Notes: generated from the letters alone by a model not told the origin. A stretch of DNA of 55,000 nt from Halalkalibacter krulwichiae (GCF_002109385.1 NZ_CP020814.1:1327501-1382500); one strand, 5' to 3'. Shown: positions 17,230-26,885, numbered from the stretch's first letter. Numbers and translations are program-made.

Positions 17230-17928
17230 ATGGATAATTCGTCACAAAAATATACGATAAAGGAAGTTTCTAAAAAGCTAAAAATTCCAGTAGGACAGTT
17301 GAGAGAATGGGAGGATGTGTTCTCAAGTGTTATTTATGTACAGAGGACAAAAACAGGAGCTAGGCTCTATACAGACCATGATTTGGAGGTATTAAAGAAA
17401 GTAAAATTATTAAAGGATAGCAATATAAGCAAAGAAGATGTTCATTTTATACTAGCAAATCATAATGAGGTTGAGGATCTACAAGAAGAGACTGAAGAGG
17501 TCCAAGTGAAAGAAGAGTTTATTGATATGTTACGTTCTCTTCAGAATGAGACAACAGAGACGATTGAACAATTAACTACTTCTTTTGAACGTTTTAAGGA
17601 GGAGCTAGTTAAAGATCTTAAAGATCAATTAAAATCGGAAATGAATGAAGGACAAAGCAAAACAAAATCTCTTATTCAATCTTACTCACATATGATTGTT
17701 GATACGCAGGAAAGTACAAAAGAAGAAATTGAGCGATTGAGACAGGATATTTATAAAGAAGAAGAGGAAAAGCTATTCATTCAGCAGAAACTTGAAGAAA
17801 GAGAAGAACAGTTTCAAGAATTTGTTTATGCCTATAGAGAAACAGCGGCAGCGAAAGAAAAACAAAGGTTTCCTAATTGGTTAAAGATCTTTAAGACAAA
17901 AAAAGAAAGCTCCGTTGATTTAACATAA
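17230..17928 (+). CDS. MerR-type HTH protein with long coiled coil (DUF3967-like)
   Basis: A 232-residue protein. Residues 8-75 form a MerR-type winged helix (YTIKEVSKKLKIPVGQLREWE, then the wing with RLYTDHDLEVLKKVKLLKD). Residues 85-205 are highly charged, rich in E, K and Q, and read as a continuous coiled coil. The C-terminus, FVYAYRETAAAKEKQRFPNWLKIF, resembles the DUF3967 tail seen in Bacillus MerR-like proteins. The architecture resembles RacA-type chromosome-anchoring proteins more than ligand-sensing MerR repressors, because no effector domain is visible. It stands alone between two terminators. GGGGTGAG precedes the ATG. DNA-binding is likely; the role is unknown. Confidence 0.82.
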   Translation: MDNSSQKYTIKEVSKKLKIPVGQLREWEDVFSSVIYVQRTKTGARLYTDHDLEVLKKVKLLKDSNISKEDVHFILANHNEVEDLQEETEEVQVKEEFIDMLRSLQNETTETIEQLTTSFERFKEELVKDLKDQLKSEMNEGQSKTKSLIQSYSHMIVDTQESTKEEIERLRQDIYKEEEEKLFIQQKLEEREEQFQEFVYAYRETAAAKEKQRFPNWLKIFKTKKESSVDLT

Positions 17929-17954
17929 ATAAACTAGTTGAATGATTATAGACT

Positions 17955-17994
17955 AAAAGGGTTGGCGCTTTTAGAGTAGCGGCAGCCTTTTTAT
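17955..17994 (+). terminator. Terminator of the MerR-type gene
   Basis: AAAAGGGTTG from 17955 can pair (with wobbles) with CAGCCTTTTT, which ends near 17992, leaving a U-rich tail. An alternative hairpin, CTAAAAG/CTTTTAG, overlaps it. Confidence 0.6.
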
Positions 17995-18290
17995 ATGTTA
18001 ATTAATGAACAGAAATTGGTGCTAAAGTATTTTCTTTTATTAACTTATAAAAAAGGGTTGTTTGTCTGTACAATCGATGGTAATATACTATTTAATTTAA
18101 TGTATAACACATTAACTTTTTAATCCTTAATTAGTATGACATAATTGTTATTTTATAGTATTATAGTGTAGTACAATTTGTTTGTACTTTCTTTATCAAC
18201 TACAAGGGTGTGAGAATTTCAAAATAAGAATTGCTTGCTTGATACATAGGGTAAGAGCTTGTAACAATCTAGTTGAAAAGGGGATTCGTT
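17995..18290 (+). promoter_or_regulatory. AT-rich leader region upstream of the PPDK regulator gene
   Basis: The stretch has no reading frame of note. TATGACATAAT at 18135-18145 resembles, as I recall it, the recognition sequence of the gluconeogenic repressor CcpN, which controls related genes in B. subtilis. No ccpN gene is adjacent here. Several TATA-like boxes lie between 18150 and 18180, but no -35/-10 pair with good spacing is convincing. Confidence 0.3.
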
Positions 18291-19115
18291 GTGGATAGAA
18301 AGGAAATGGTCTATGTCGTTTCTGATTCAGTTGGTGAAACCGCTGAATTAATGGTGAAAGCTGTTGCCTCACAATTTAATGGAGGGAATGTGGAGATTCA
18401 GCATATTTCCTATGTTGAGGACATCCAAGATCTTCAGAATGTCATCGCTGCTGCAAAATATAGTAATTCGATCATTGCCTACACAATTGTGATCCCTACT
18501 TTAAAGAATTTCTTAGACGAACGTGCAAAGGAAGAGGGAATTCTGGCAGTTGATTTGATGCACCCACTAATTGATGCCTTTACGCAGAAATTTAACAAAG
18601 ATCCGAAATGGCAGCCGCGTCTTATGAGGAAATTAGATGATAACTATTTCAGAAGGGTTGAAGCGATTGAGTTTGCTGTTAAGTATGATGATGGGCAGGA
18701 TATACGAGGGATATCAAAGGCAGATATTGTGTTAATCGGTGTTTCAAGAACATCAAAGACACCGCTTTCAATGTATTTGGCTCATAAGCGATTCAAAGTT
18801 GCCAATGTTCCGTTAGTACCTGAAGTACCACCTCCTGATGAAGTGTTTCATTTACCAAAAAATAAGTGTGTCGGATTAGTTATTACACCAGATAAATTAA
18901 ATGAAATTCGTAAAGAACGCTTAAAAAGTTTGGGATTAATGCCAATGGCTAATTATGCAGACTTTAATCGTATATTAGAAGAGTTAGATTATGCCGAAAG
19001 AATTATGAAACGTATAGGATGTCCTATTATTGATGTTTCCAATAAGGCTGTTGAAGAAACAGCGGATTTAATATTAGCAATGTTAAAAAAGAGAGGGGCA
19101 GGAGTGCATGAGTAA
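18291..19115 (+). CDS. ppsR: Pyruvate, phosphate dikinase regulatory protein (PSRP, YqfL-like)
   Basis: A 274-residue bifunctional kinase/pyrophosphorylase of the DUF299 family. It inactivates PPDK by ADP-dependent phosphorylation of an active-site threonine and reactivates it by phosphorolysis. The start reads MDRKEMVYVVSDSVGETAE and the P-loop is GVSRTSKTPLSMYLA near residue 150, both family hallmarks. GTG 18291 is chosen because AAAGGGGA lies 6 bases upstream; the in-frame TTG at 18273 would precede that site. It overlaps PPDK by eight bases, so the regulator and its target are translationally coupled. In B. subtilis its homologue YqfL sits by ccpN; here it sits with the dikinase. Confidence 0.95.
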   Translation: MDRKEMVYVVSDSVGETAELMVKAVASQFNGGNVEIQHISYVEDIQDLQNVIAAAKYSNSIIAYTIVIPTLKNFLDERAKEEGILAVDLMHPLIDAFTQKFNKDPKWQPRLMRKLDDNYFRRVEAIEFAVKYDDGQDIRGISKADIVLIGVSRTSKTPLSMYLAHKRFKVANVPLVPEVPPPDEVFHLPKNKCVGLVITPDKLNEIRKERLKSLGLMPMANYADFNRILEELDYAERIMKRIGCPIIDVSNKAVEETADLILAMLKKRGAGVHE

Positions 19116-21782
19116 ATTCGTATACATGTTTGATGAGGGAAATGGTCAAAAAAGAGAGTTATTAGGTGGAAAAGGTGCGAATCTTGCAGAAATGACGCGC
19201 ATAGGTTTACCAGTCCCTTATGGATTTACAATTTCAACAGAAGCTTGTAACGCGTATTATGATGCGGGAAAGGCACTAACATCTGAGGTAGAGTTGCAAA
19301 TTTTGAAGGCTCTTTCACAACTTGAAGAGAAAACAGGAAAGAAGCTCGGTGATGCTTCTAATCCACTACTCGTGTCTGTTCGTTCAGGAGCCGTTCACTC
19401 AATGCCAGGAATGATGGATACAGTTCTAAACTTGGGAATGAATGATCAAACAGTGGAAGGGTTGGCTAAGCTTACAAACAATCCACGTTTTGCTTATGAT
19501 TCTTACCGCAGATTTATTCAAATGTTTAGTGATGTTGTATTAAAAGTAGATGCTTTTTACTTTGAACAGTTGTTGGAAGAAGTCAGGGAAGAAAAAGGAT
19601 ATGCATCTGATCCTGAAATGTTAGCAGAAGATTGGAAGGACATTATAGAAGGATATAAAGAAATTGTGAAAAAGCATGCGAAGAGAGGTTTTCCTGAAGA
19701 TCCTTATGAACAAATGTTTTTATCAATTAGTGCTGTGTTTGATTCATGGAATAATCAACGAGCGATCGTCTATCGCAGACTTCAAAAAATACCAGGACAC
19801 TTAGGTACAGCTGTAAACATTCAAAGTATGGTATTTGGAAATATGGGTAGCGATTCAGGTACCGGTGTAGCTTTCACTCGAAACCCTTCTACAGGTGAAG
19901 CGAAGCTATACGGAGAGTACTTAATTAATGCCCAAGGGGAAGATGTGGTTGCGGGCATTCGTACCCCCAACCGATTGTTACATTAGCGAATGAAATGCCT
20001 GAAGTATATCAGCAATTTGTAGATACTTGTAATCTATTAGAAAAGCATTATAAAGATATGCAGGATATTGAATTTACAGTTGAACGTGGAGAACTGTTCA
20101 TATTACAAACTCGAACAGGAAAAAGAACTGCTCAAGCAGCGATTAGAATAGCGGTTGAATTAGTGCAAGAGAAAATCATTAGTAAGAACGAAGCGCTTCT
20201 ACGAGTTGACCCAGAACAGTTGAATCAACTTCTGCATCGCCGAATTGACGACTCAGTTGAAAAAACACCGTTAGCAAAAGGGTTGCCTGCTTCACCTGGA
20301 GCTGCTACTGGAATAGTTGTATTTAGTGCTGATGATGCAGAGCGACTTGCAAAAGATGAAGAGCGAGTTATTTTAGTTCGTCCTGAAACAACACCTGATG
20401 ATATTCATGGAATTGTTGCTGCTCAGGCTACTATTACAAGTCGTGGCGGAATGACGAGTCACGCTGCAGTTGTAGCAAGAGGAATGGGAAAAGCTTGTAT
20501 TTGTGGTTGTGAAGCATTAAATATTGATTTAAAAGGAAAGCAGTTTAAAGTGGGAGAGGTCATTGTTCGTGAAGGTGATGTAGTGACCATTGATGGCTCC
20601 ACTGGTGAGATTATTTTAGGTGAGATTCCAATGATTGAACCAGAATTATCTGATGAATTTCAGCTGCTTTTAACATGGGCGGATGAAGAGCGTAAGTTAG
20701 GTGTTCGTGCTAATGCAGATAATCCTGAAGATGCAAAGAAAGCATTTAATTTTGGTGCGGGTGGAATTGGGTTATGCCGTACAGAGCATATGTTTATGGA
20801 TGCAAACCGAATTCCAGTCGTCCAAGATATGATTCTAGCTGAGTCGTCTAGAGAGCGAGAGGAAGCGCTCTCCAAACTATTGCCAATGCAGCAAGAAGAT
20901 TTTGAAGGGATCTTTGAGGCAATGGATGGCTTACCTGTTACCGTTCGTTTATTGGACCCTCCTCTTCATGAATTCTTACCTGATAAAGAAGAATTGCTGA
21001 TCGAAGTGACCAAGTTACAATTGACAGCCCCTGATTCGGAAGAATTAAAGGAGAAGGAATTGCTATTACGTAAAGTTCGTCATTTAGATGAATTTAATCC
21101 GATGCTTGGACATCGTGGTTGCCGATTGGGGATGACGCATCCTGAGATTTATGTCATGCAAGCAAAAGCGATTTTTTATGCGATTGCGACAATGAAACAA
21201 AAAGGAATTGATGTAAAGCCTGAAATCATGATTCCGCTAGTTGGTCATGTAAATGAGTTGAAAGAGATGCGCGAGCTTGTCATAAAGGCTGAACAGTTGG
21301 TGAAGCACGAAACGGGAGTGGAGTTTGACTATTTAATTGGAACAATGATTGAAGTTCCTCGTGCAGCATTAACAGCTGATCAAATTGCCGAAGAAGCTGA
21401 TTTCTTCTCGTTTGGAACAAATGATTTAACACAAACAACTTTTGGGTATAGCCGTGACGATGCAGAAGGAAAATTCCTTCAAATGTATATCGAAAATAAG
21501 CTTTTACCAGAAAATCCATTTGCTTCGTTAGATCAAGAAGGAGTTGGAAGATTAGTAGAAACAGGCGTGAAGCTTGGCAGAACAATTAAGCCAGGATTAA
21601 AAACAGGAATTTGTGGTGAGCATGGTGGAGAAAAGCAATCGATTCAATTTTGTCATGAAATTGGGTTGGATTATGTAAGTTGCTCTCCTTACCGCGTCCC
21701 ACTAGCACGACTTGCTGCCGCGCAAGCTAGTATCAAAAATGATTTAACTCAATCTGTAAGCGCACTCCAAGTTCAAAAGTAA
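19108..21782 (+). pseudogene. ppdK: Pyruvate, phosphate dikinase, frameshifted at a C5 run
   Basis: PPDK interconverts pyruvate, ATP and phosphate with PEP, AMP and PPi. The N-terminal ATP-grasp domain begins FVYMFDEGNGQKRELLGGKGANLAEM. The central phosphohistidine domain has TSRGGMTSHAAVVARGMG, which includes both the catalytic histidine and the threonine that the regulator modifies. The C-terminal TIM barrel ends with the active-site GICGEHGG. The frame breaks after DVVAGIRTP at the C run 19964-19968; the next frame resumes with the residues expected to follow (QPIVTLANEMP after adding one C). The corrected protein is 891 residues, normal for PPDK. A sequencing deletion is far more likely than loss of function. 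The gene follows its regulator and ends at a strong terminator. Confidence 0.93.
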
Positions 21783-21788
21783 TATGCG

Positions 21789-21834
21789 ATGCACCTGACT
21801 TTTTACCTAAATAGTCGGGTGCATTTGTTTCGTT
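21789..21834 (+). terminator. Terminator of ppsR-ppdK
   Basis: ATGCACCTGACT at 21789-21800 pairs with AGTCGGGTGCAT at 21813-21824 (one wobble in 12), followed by a TTGTTTCGTTTT tail. Confidence 0.88.
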
Positions 21835-21883
21835 TTGAACGAAATATTCAGTAATCTGTAAATTTTTAACTTTAATAAAAGTC

Positions 21884-21912
21884 TTGATTTAAAAAGCGCT
21901 TACACGTATAAT
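21884..21912 (+). promoter_or_regulatory. SigA promoter of the TRAP operon
   Basis: TTGATT at 21884-21889, a 17-base spacer, and a perfect TATAAT at 21907-21912. The spacer contains the first cre site, so CcpA binding there should block RNA polymerase. A 7-bp inverted repeat, TTTGTTT/AAACAAA at 21933-21949, lies just downstream of the expected start and could be a further operator. Confidence 0.82.
21891..21904. promoter_or_regulatory. cre site 1 (CcpA), overlapping the promoter
   Basis: AAAAAGCGCTTACA matches 12 of 14 positions of the catabolite-responsive element consensus TGWAANCGNTNWCA. Its place between -35 and -10 predicts repression in the presence of preferred sugars. Confidence 0.7.
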
Positions 21913-21967
21913 GACATTAGCAAGACAGTTGGTTTGTTTGATAAACAAATAAAAGAAACGAATTAAC

Positions 21968-21981
21968 TGTAAACGTTATCT
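21968..21981. promoter_or_regulatory. cre site 2 (CcpA), downstream of the promoter
   Basis: TGTAAACGTTATCT matches 13 of 14 consensus positions and lies about 50 bases past the expected transcription start, where bound CcpA would act as a roadblock. Confidence 0.72.
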
Positions 21982-22005
21982 TACTTAATATAAGGGGAAA
22001 AAAGA

Positions 22006-23025
22006 ATGAAAAAGGTCGTATCATTATTCTCAACGGCGTTTTTAGCAGTAAGTATTTTAGCTGCATGTGGAGGATCAAACGACGCTTCAACAGAAAGCGC
22101 TGACAATTCTGGAGACAACAAGGAAACTGTTACACTTACACTAGCTGAGAACCAGCCTGAAGATTACCCTACAACAGTTGGTGCAAAAGAATTCGCTAGA
22201 CTAGTCGAAGAAAAAACAGATGGTCGCTACAAAATCGAGGTATATGCGGGTGGACAACTAGGTGATGAAAGAAGCGTTATTGAACAATTACAATTAGGTA
22301 CGATTGATCTAACTCGTGTAAATGGAATTCCTTTAAGTGAGTTTTCAAGTGATATTGGTGTGCTAGCAATGCCTTATTTATTTGAAAATGAAGAGGAAAA
22401 ATGGGAAGTTTTAAATGGTGAAATTGGTCAAGACCTTTTAGAAACTTTTGACGGGTCAAGTCTTGTTGGTCTTGCATTCTATGATTCTGGTGAAAGAAGT
22501 TTCTACAATACGCAACGTCCTGTAACAACACCTGAAGATTTAGAAGGTTTGCAAATCCGTGTTCAACAATCAGATCTTGCAATTGATATCATTAACTCAC
22601 TAGGTGGTTCTGCAACTCCAATGGAGTATGGTGAAGTTTACTCAGCTCTACAAACAGGCGTTATTGATGGCGCAGAAAATAATTTCCCTAGTTACTTTAC
22701 TTCTAACCACTATGAAGTAGCTCAGTACTTTACTGTTAATGGTTATCAAGGAGTTCCTGAAGTGTTATTAAGTTCTGAGAAGCTTTGGAATAGCTTAAGT
22801 GCAGAAGATCAAGAAGCATTTCGTGAGGCAGCCCTTGAATCTGTAGATATACAACGTCAAGCATGGGCAGAGCTAGTTGAAGAAGCTAGAGATGTTGTTT
22901 TAGAAAACGGTAGTGAACTTGTTGAAGTTGAAGATGTAACAGCTTGGAGAGAAGCAGTACAACCAGTATATGACAAATATGGTGAACAATTTGGAGAGTG
23001 GCTTGATCGTATCAATGCGAACTAA
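22006..23025 (+). CDS. dctP: TRAP transporter substrate-binding protein, DctP family
   Basis: A 339-residue extracytoplasmic receptor made as a lipoprotein: signal peptide with KK, a hydrophobic run, and lipobox LAAC (cysteine near residue 21), then an acidic Ser/Asn-rich linker. The mature part has TLTLAENQPEDYPTTVGAKEF and the conserved RVNGIPLSEF, LQIRVQQSD with the ligand-binding arginine, and GEVYSALQTGVIDGAENN. Family members bind C4-dicarboxylates or sugar acids. It is the first gene of a dctPQM set transcribed from the promoter with two cre sites. No catabolic gene is attached, so the ligand is not predictable. Confidence 0.95.
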   Translation: MKKVVSLFSTAFLAVSILAACGGSNDASTESADNSGDNKETVTLTLAENQPEDYPTTVGAKEFARLVEEKTDGRYKIEVYAGGQLGDERSVIEQLQLGTIDLTRVNGIPLSEFSSDIGVLAMPYLFENEEEKWEVLNGEIGQDLLETFDGSSLVGLAFYDSGERSFYNTQRPVTTPEDLEGLQIRVQQSDLAIDIINSLGGSATPMEYGEVYSALQTGVIDGAENNFPSYFTSNHYEVAQYFTVNGYQGVPEVLLSSEKLWNSLSAEDQEAFREAALESVDIQRQAWAELVEEARDVVLENGSELVEVEDVTAWREAVQPVYDKYGEQFGEWLDRINAN

Positions 23026-23040
23026 ATTTTGATAACGGGA

Positions 23041-23070
23041 GAAAGTGGGGATCTTTTCTTTCCCGCTTTC
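23041..23070 (+). terminator. Hairpin between dctP and dctQ
   Basis: GAAAGTGGG at 23041-23049 pairs with CCCGCTTTC at 23062-23070 (one G-U pair), followed by TTACTCTTTA. It probably gives partial termination or mRNA protection, so that the binding protein is made in excess of the membrane subunits. Confidence 0.6.
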
Positions 23071-23095
23071 TTACTCTTTATAGGAGGACGTTTTT

Positions 23096-23593
23096 ATGAA
23101 AACGTTAAAGATGGTTAGAGACGGTCTCACTCGTCTACAATTAGGATTTTCGCTAATCTTATTAACTTTAATGACTTTATCCATTATTTATCAAGTCTTT
23201 TCAAGACAAGTACTTGGAACGGCACCTGCTTGGACAGAGCAGTTATCAAAATTATTATTTGTATGGGTAAGCTTTATGGGGATCGCATATGGATTTAAAG
23301 CAAAACTTCACATCGGTGTAGGTCTTTTCGTAGGAATGCTCCCTGAGAAATTACAAGATGTATTCGATTATATTGCAAAGGGATTAATAATCCTGTTTGG
23401 CGTAGTTCTCGTTTATTATGGGATGGAGTTTACAATTTTAATGAATAATTCAACAATTCCAGGTCTTGGAATTACTTCTAGTGTGTTGTATGCAGCTATA
23501 CCAGTAACTGGCTTCTTCGTTTTACTTTACGGCGTTGAACTATTGTTCAAAAAAGGACTACATGAAAAATACGATGATGTCAGTGAGGAGTGA
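23096..23593 (+). CDS. dctQ: TRAP transporter small permease, DctQ family
   Basis: A 165-residue membrane protein with four predicted segments, the usual size for the small TRAP subunit. It shows the family stretch FSRQVLGTAPAWTEQLSKLLFVWVSFMGIAYGFK near residues 38-71, containing the conserved W-T-E before the second segment. AGGAGGACG precedes the ATG. It bridges the binding protein and the large permease and is followed 6 bases later by dctM. Confidence 0.93.
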   Translation: MKTLKMVRDGLTRLQLGFSLILLTLMTLSIIYQVFSRQVLGTAPAWTEQLSKLLFVWVSFMGIAYGFKAKLHIGVGLFVGMLPEKLQDVFDYIAKGLIILFGVVLVYYGMEFTILMNNSTIPGLGITSSVLYAAIPVTGFFVLLYGVELLFKKGLHEKYDDVSEE

Positions 23594-23599
23594 TGAAAT

Positions 23600-24880
23600 A
23601 TGGGAATCTTTTTATTAATTGGTAGTTTTGTCATCTTTCTAATCGCTAGAGTCCCAATTGCCCTTTCCCTTATCTTATCTTCCTTCATTACAGGAATGTA
23701 TTTAGATATTAACTTAGGCGCACTTGTGCAGCGTATGGTCGGTGGGTTAAATTCCTTTTCTTTATTAGCGATTCCGTTCTTTGTTTTAGCAGGAGAAATC
23801 ATGAATGAAGGTGGGATTTCAAGACGATTAATTAATCTTTCTAATGTTATTATTGGAAAGATTAGAGGTGGACTCGCAATGGTTAACGTCTTAGCTAGTA
23901 CATTTTTCGGAGGTATTTCAGGATCTGCCGTTGCAGATACATCATCTGTTGGGTCGGTATTAATTCCGATGATGAAGAAAAGTGGATATAAAACGGATTA
24001 TTCTGTAAGTGTAACGATTTCCAGTGCTGCACAAGGTGTAATGATTCCACCGAGCCATAATATGATTATTTATTCGACCGCTGCTGGTGGTGTGTCCGTT
24101 GGTGCTTTATTTATGGGTGGCTTGCTTCCAGGCATTTTACTTGGGTTGGTGTTACTGGTTACCACCTATATTATTGCAGTTAAAAAGAATCACCCTAAAG
24201 GTGAACCAGTAAAAAAAGAAGAAATACCTAAAATTGTTCGTGAAGGTTTATTAGGATTATTTACAGCTGTTATTATTATCGGTGGTATCGTTAGTGGAAT
24301 TTTCACAGCAACAGAATCAGCAGCTATTGGTGCTTTATATGCATTCATTATTACGTTTTTTGTTTATCGTGATATCCCGTTTTCAAGATTCGGTGTTATC
24401 TTGCACAGAACATTTAAGACGTTATCAATGGTGTTGTTCTTAATTGCAGCATCTTCTGCATTCGGTTGGTTATTAGCATTATTAAAAGTCCCAACAATGG
24501 TCTCTGAAACAATGTTATCAATTTCACCGAATGATATAATTACTCTATTAATGATTATTGTTATTCTATTAATACTTGGAATGGTTATGGACATGGCTCC
24601 ACTCATTCTTATAGCAACGCCAATTCTTTTACCTGTAGCAACAAGTATTGGTATGGATCCTGTACATTTTGGAGTTGTATTAATGCTTTGTTTAGCAGTT
24701 GGGTTAATTACTCCGCCGGTTGGTACGGTTCTCTTTGTCGGTTCAGCTATTGGTAGAATTTCAATAGAAAAAGTAACAAAGGCTATGATGCCTTTTTACG
24801 GGGCAATTATTATCGTATTACTACTAATTGCCTTCTTCCCAAGTCTCGTATTATTCTTACCAGACCTTTTACTTGAATGA
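23600..24880 (+). CDS. dctM: TRAP transporter large permease, DctM family
   Basis: A 426-residue membrane protein with about 12 segments, normal for DctM. Recognisable stretches are LLAIPFFVLAGEIMNEGGISRRL near residue 55, the sodium/substrate-site loop FFGGISGSAVADTSSVGSVLIPMM near 100, MIPPSHNMIIY, and the second inverted-repeat loop AVGLITPPVGTVLFVG. It performs sodium-driven uptake of the substrate delivered by DctP. A strong terminator follows directly. Confidence 0.95.
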   Translation: MGIFLLIGSFVIFLIARVPIALSLILSSFITGMYLDINLGALVQRMVGGLNSFSLLAIPFFVLAGEIMNEGGISRRLINLSNVIIGKIRGGLAMVNVLASTFFGGISGSAVADTSSVGSVLIPMMKKSGYKTDYSVSVTISSAAQGVMIPPSHNMIIYSTAAGGVSVGALFMGGLLPGILLGLVLLVTTYIIAVKKNHPKGEPVKKEEIPKIVREGLLGLFTAVIIIGGIVSGIFTATESAAIGALYAFIITFFVYRDIPFSRFGVILHRTFKTLSMVLFLIAASSAFGWLLALLKVPTMVSETMLSISPNDIITLLMIIVILLILGMVMDMAPLILIATPILLPVATSIGMDPVHFGVVLMLCLAVGLITPPVGTVLFVGSAIGRISIEKVTKAMMPFYGAIIIVLLLIAFFPSLVLFLPDLLLE

Positions 24881-24888
24881 TGATAGAA

Positions 24889-24928
24889 GAGAAGGCTGTC
24901 TCTTATTGTGACAGCCTTCTCTTTTTTT
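24889..24928 (+). terminator. Terminator of dctPQM
   Basis: GAGAAGGCTGTC at 24889-24900 pairs perfectly with GACAGCCTTCTC at 24910-24921 and is followed by seven T. The end of the convergent glycosyltransferase gene abuts it; in that direction the preceding A residues give a weaker tail. Confidence 0.93.
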
Positions 24929-26885
24929 ATATAGTTAATATATTTTTTGGAGTATAGTTGGCCGGGAGAGAAGAAAGAAATGGCCTACTCTCAACAATTA
25001 TTTGTTTATTTCGTAATTCTTTATATATTTGCTGTAGGTGGTGCACGTAAGGTGTGTAAATATATGCTAGTACATCGTCGCTGAAAGAGAGTTCTTCAAG
25101 CTTCCAAAGCTCAAATTTATTTGAATTAATCATAAGCATGCTCCCAAAATGATAACAAATAAGAGGAGACTCATCGATAAAGAGCGTAGTTGAGCGTTTG
25201 CTTACTTGATGAACGCCTTTCATAACAAGGTTCCAAGGAGCGGTATCGATCCCTAAATGACCAATCGTCTTAATATTTGAGAAAAGGTGAGGGATTTGAT
25301 TTAAATATTTTTGGTCTCCCCAGCGAAGTGGATCAAACTCGGAGTCGTAACACCAATCAAAACATTGTTCCTTCCACCAATTGAGTATTTTTCTACTATT
25401 TGGTTCTTGTTTGAAGCCAATTAATCCAGCTTGATAAATGCCATGAATACGTTCTATCTCTGGTGTGCTTCTTTGTTTGCTTAAAAATATGGAGGAGGTT
25501 GACCATTGGTCAAATAACGTTTTGGCACTACTAAAGAAATACATATCGGCGTCACAGTAGACGAGGTGATCGATTTCATTATATTGGTCTAATACATAAG
25601 AACATACGAGTGGTTTCATTGTCCAGCAAGTCTCAGTTAACGTACGATCGTTTTTTACTTCTTTTAATCTTGTTGTTTCAATTTGAGAAGATGGAATAAG
25701 AGTAACATGCTTCAAATCTAACTTTTTTAATGTTTTGATTGTTGCATCATCCATACAGCAGATCCAAAGGTGAAACGCATCTCCATGTTTTAGGAGTGAT
25801 TGATAGAGAGCTAATCCTTTTATCAAGTATTCCTTGCTAATAATAGTAGTAAAACAATAAAAGTCGTCTGTTTCATCCATTTTTCGCCGTAAGGCAGTGT
25901 ATTTGTAAAAGGTTTTAACTTTTGCCTTATCTTTGTTGCTATAAAAGCGTTGAATGCTAACTCCGGAGTATTTTAGCTTTTTGATTAGGTTGCGAATTTT
26001 AACGATATAAGCTTCATAAATGTTCTTCTTGATCGCTCGTTTTATCTTCAAATGATTTAAGGACCAAAGTTCATATTCATTTTCATTTAAGATGGAAAAG
26101 CATGCGAAGTGATAGACGATTAGTCTATCATTCTCAACATAAACCTCTCCGTTACTCTTCTCAATTTTAAAATCGTTATTATAAACACAATTCCAAGGTG
26201 CTGCATTTATTCCTAAATGAGAAGAAACTTTTACATTAGAAAATAAATTAGGAATTTGATCTAAATACTTTTGGTCTCCAAATCGACTTTCATCTGCTTC
26301 CGCAGAGCACCACTCTTCACAGCGCTTACGCCACCATTTGACGCTTTGTAAGCCATTACGGTCATTACGAAAACCGATCAGGCCAGCTTGATATTTCCCG
26401 TATTTCTTCTCGACCCAATCTAAATCTCGTTGAGGAGTTAAATAGACTGAGGCAGAACCCCATTCATCAAAAATTTCCTTCGGATCTGAAAAAAAGAATA
26501 AATCTCCGTCACAATAGAGAATGGAATCAAGATTATACGTTGTAAGAAGGTGTTGAATTAATGGTGCTTTAATTGTCCAACAATATTCATTCATTTTTCG
26601 CTGCTCGCGAAGCTGTTTGAGTCTAGTATTTTCAATTTGTTCAACGAAGAAGAGGACCATTTGTTTCATATTTAATTTTTTTAAAAGTTTAAATGTATGG
26701 ATATCCATACAACAAACCCAAAGTTTAAAACTGTTCGAGTTCTCGTACAAAGACTCATAGAGAGCTAATACTCGAAGAACATAGTCTTTACTTGCAGTTA
26801 CACAAAAGTGATAATGATTTTTATTATTTTCAATATTTCCAACCACTTTTGTTTTTCTAGTAAATGGAAGAAATTGTTCCAACAA
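24927..26885 (-). CDS. Tandem-domain glycosyltransferase-like protein
   Basis: A 652-residue protein built from two copies of one GT-A-like domain, about residues 20-300 and 340-630. Each half has FC(V/F)T...S(K)(D/E)Y, a cysteine pair LW(V/I)CCMD, a probable metal-binding DxD (YCDGD near 125; YCDAD near 444), YQAGLIGF, GDQKYL(D/N)QIP and LGI(N/D)(A/T)APWN, and ends at YHF. The halves are clearly homologous but diverged, with both DxD motifs kept, so both may be active. The start is TTG with GAGGTAG upstream; no ATG fits. It is divergent from the CDP-sugar genes and may transfer their sugar product to a surface polymer or protein. The acceptor is unknown, and no membrane segment is evident. 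Confidence 0.75.
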   Translation of the reverse strand: MLEQFLPFTRKTKVVGNIENNKNHYHFCVTASKDYVLRVLALYESLYENSNSFKLWVCCMDIHTFKLLKKLNMKQMVLFFVEQIENTRLKQLREQRKMNEYCWTIKAPLIQHLLTTYNLDSILYCDGDLFFFSDPKEIFDEWGSASVYLTPQRDLDWVEKKYGKYQAGLIGFRNDRNGLQSVKWWRKRCEEWCSAEADESRFGDQKYLDQIPNLFSNVKVSSHLGINAAPWNCVYNNDFKIEKSNGEVYVENDRLIVYHFACFSILNENEYELWSLNHLKIKRAIKKNIYEAYIVKIRNLIKKLKYSGVSIQRFYSNKDKAKVKTFYKYTALRRKMDETDDFYCFTTIISKEYLIKGLALYQSLLKHGDAFHLWICCMDDATIKTLKKLDLKHVTLIPSSQIETTRLKEVKNDRTLTETCWTMKPLVCSYVLDQYNEIDHLVYCDADMYFFSSAKTLFDQWSTSSIFLSKQRSTPEIERIHGIYQAGLIGFKQEPNSRKILNWWKEQCFDWCYDSEFDPLRWGDQKYLNQIPHLFSNIKTIGHLGIDTAPWNLVMKGVHQVSKRSTTLFIDESPLICYHFGSMLMINSNKFELWKLEELSFSDDVLAYIYTPYVHHLQQIYKELRNKQIIVESRPFLSSLPANYTPKNILTI

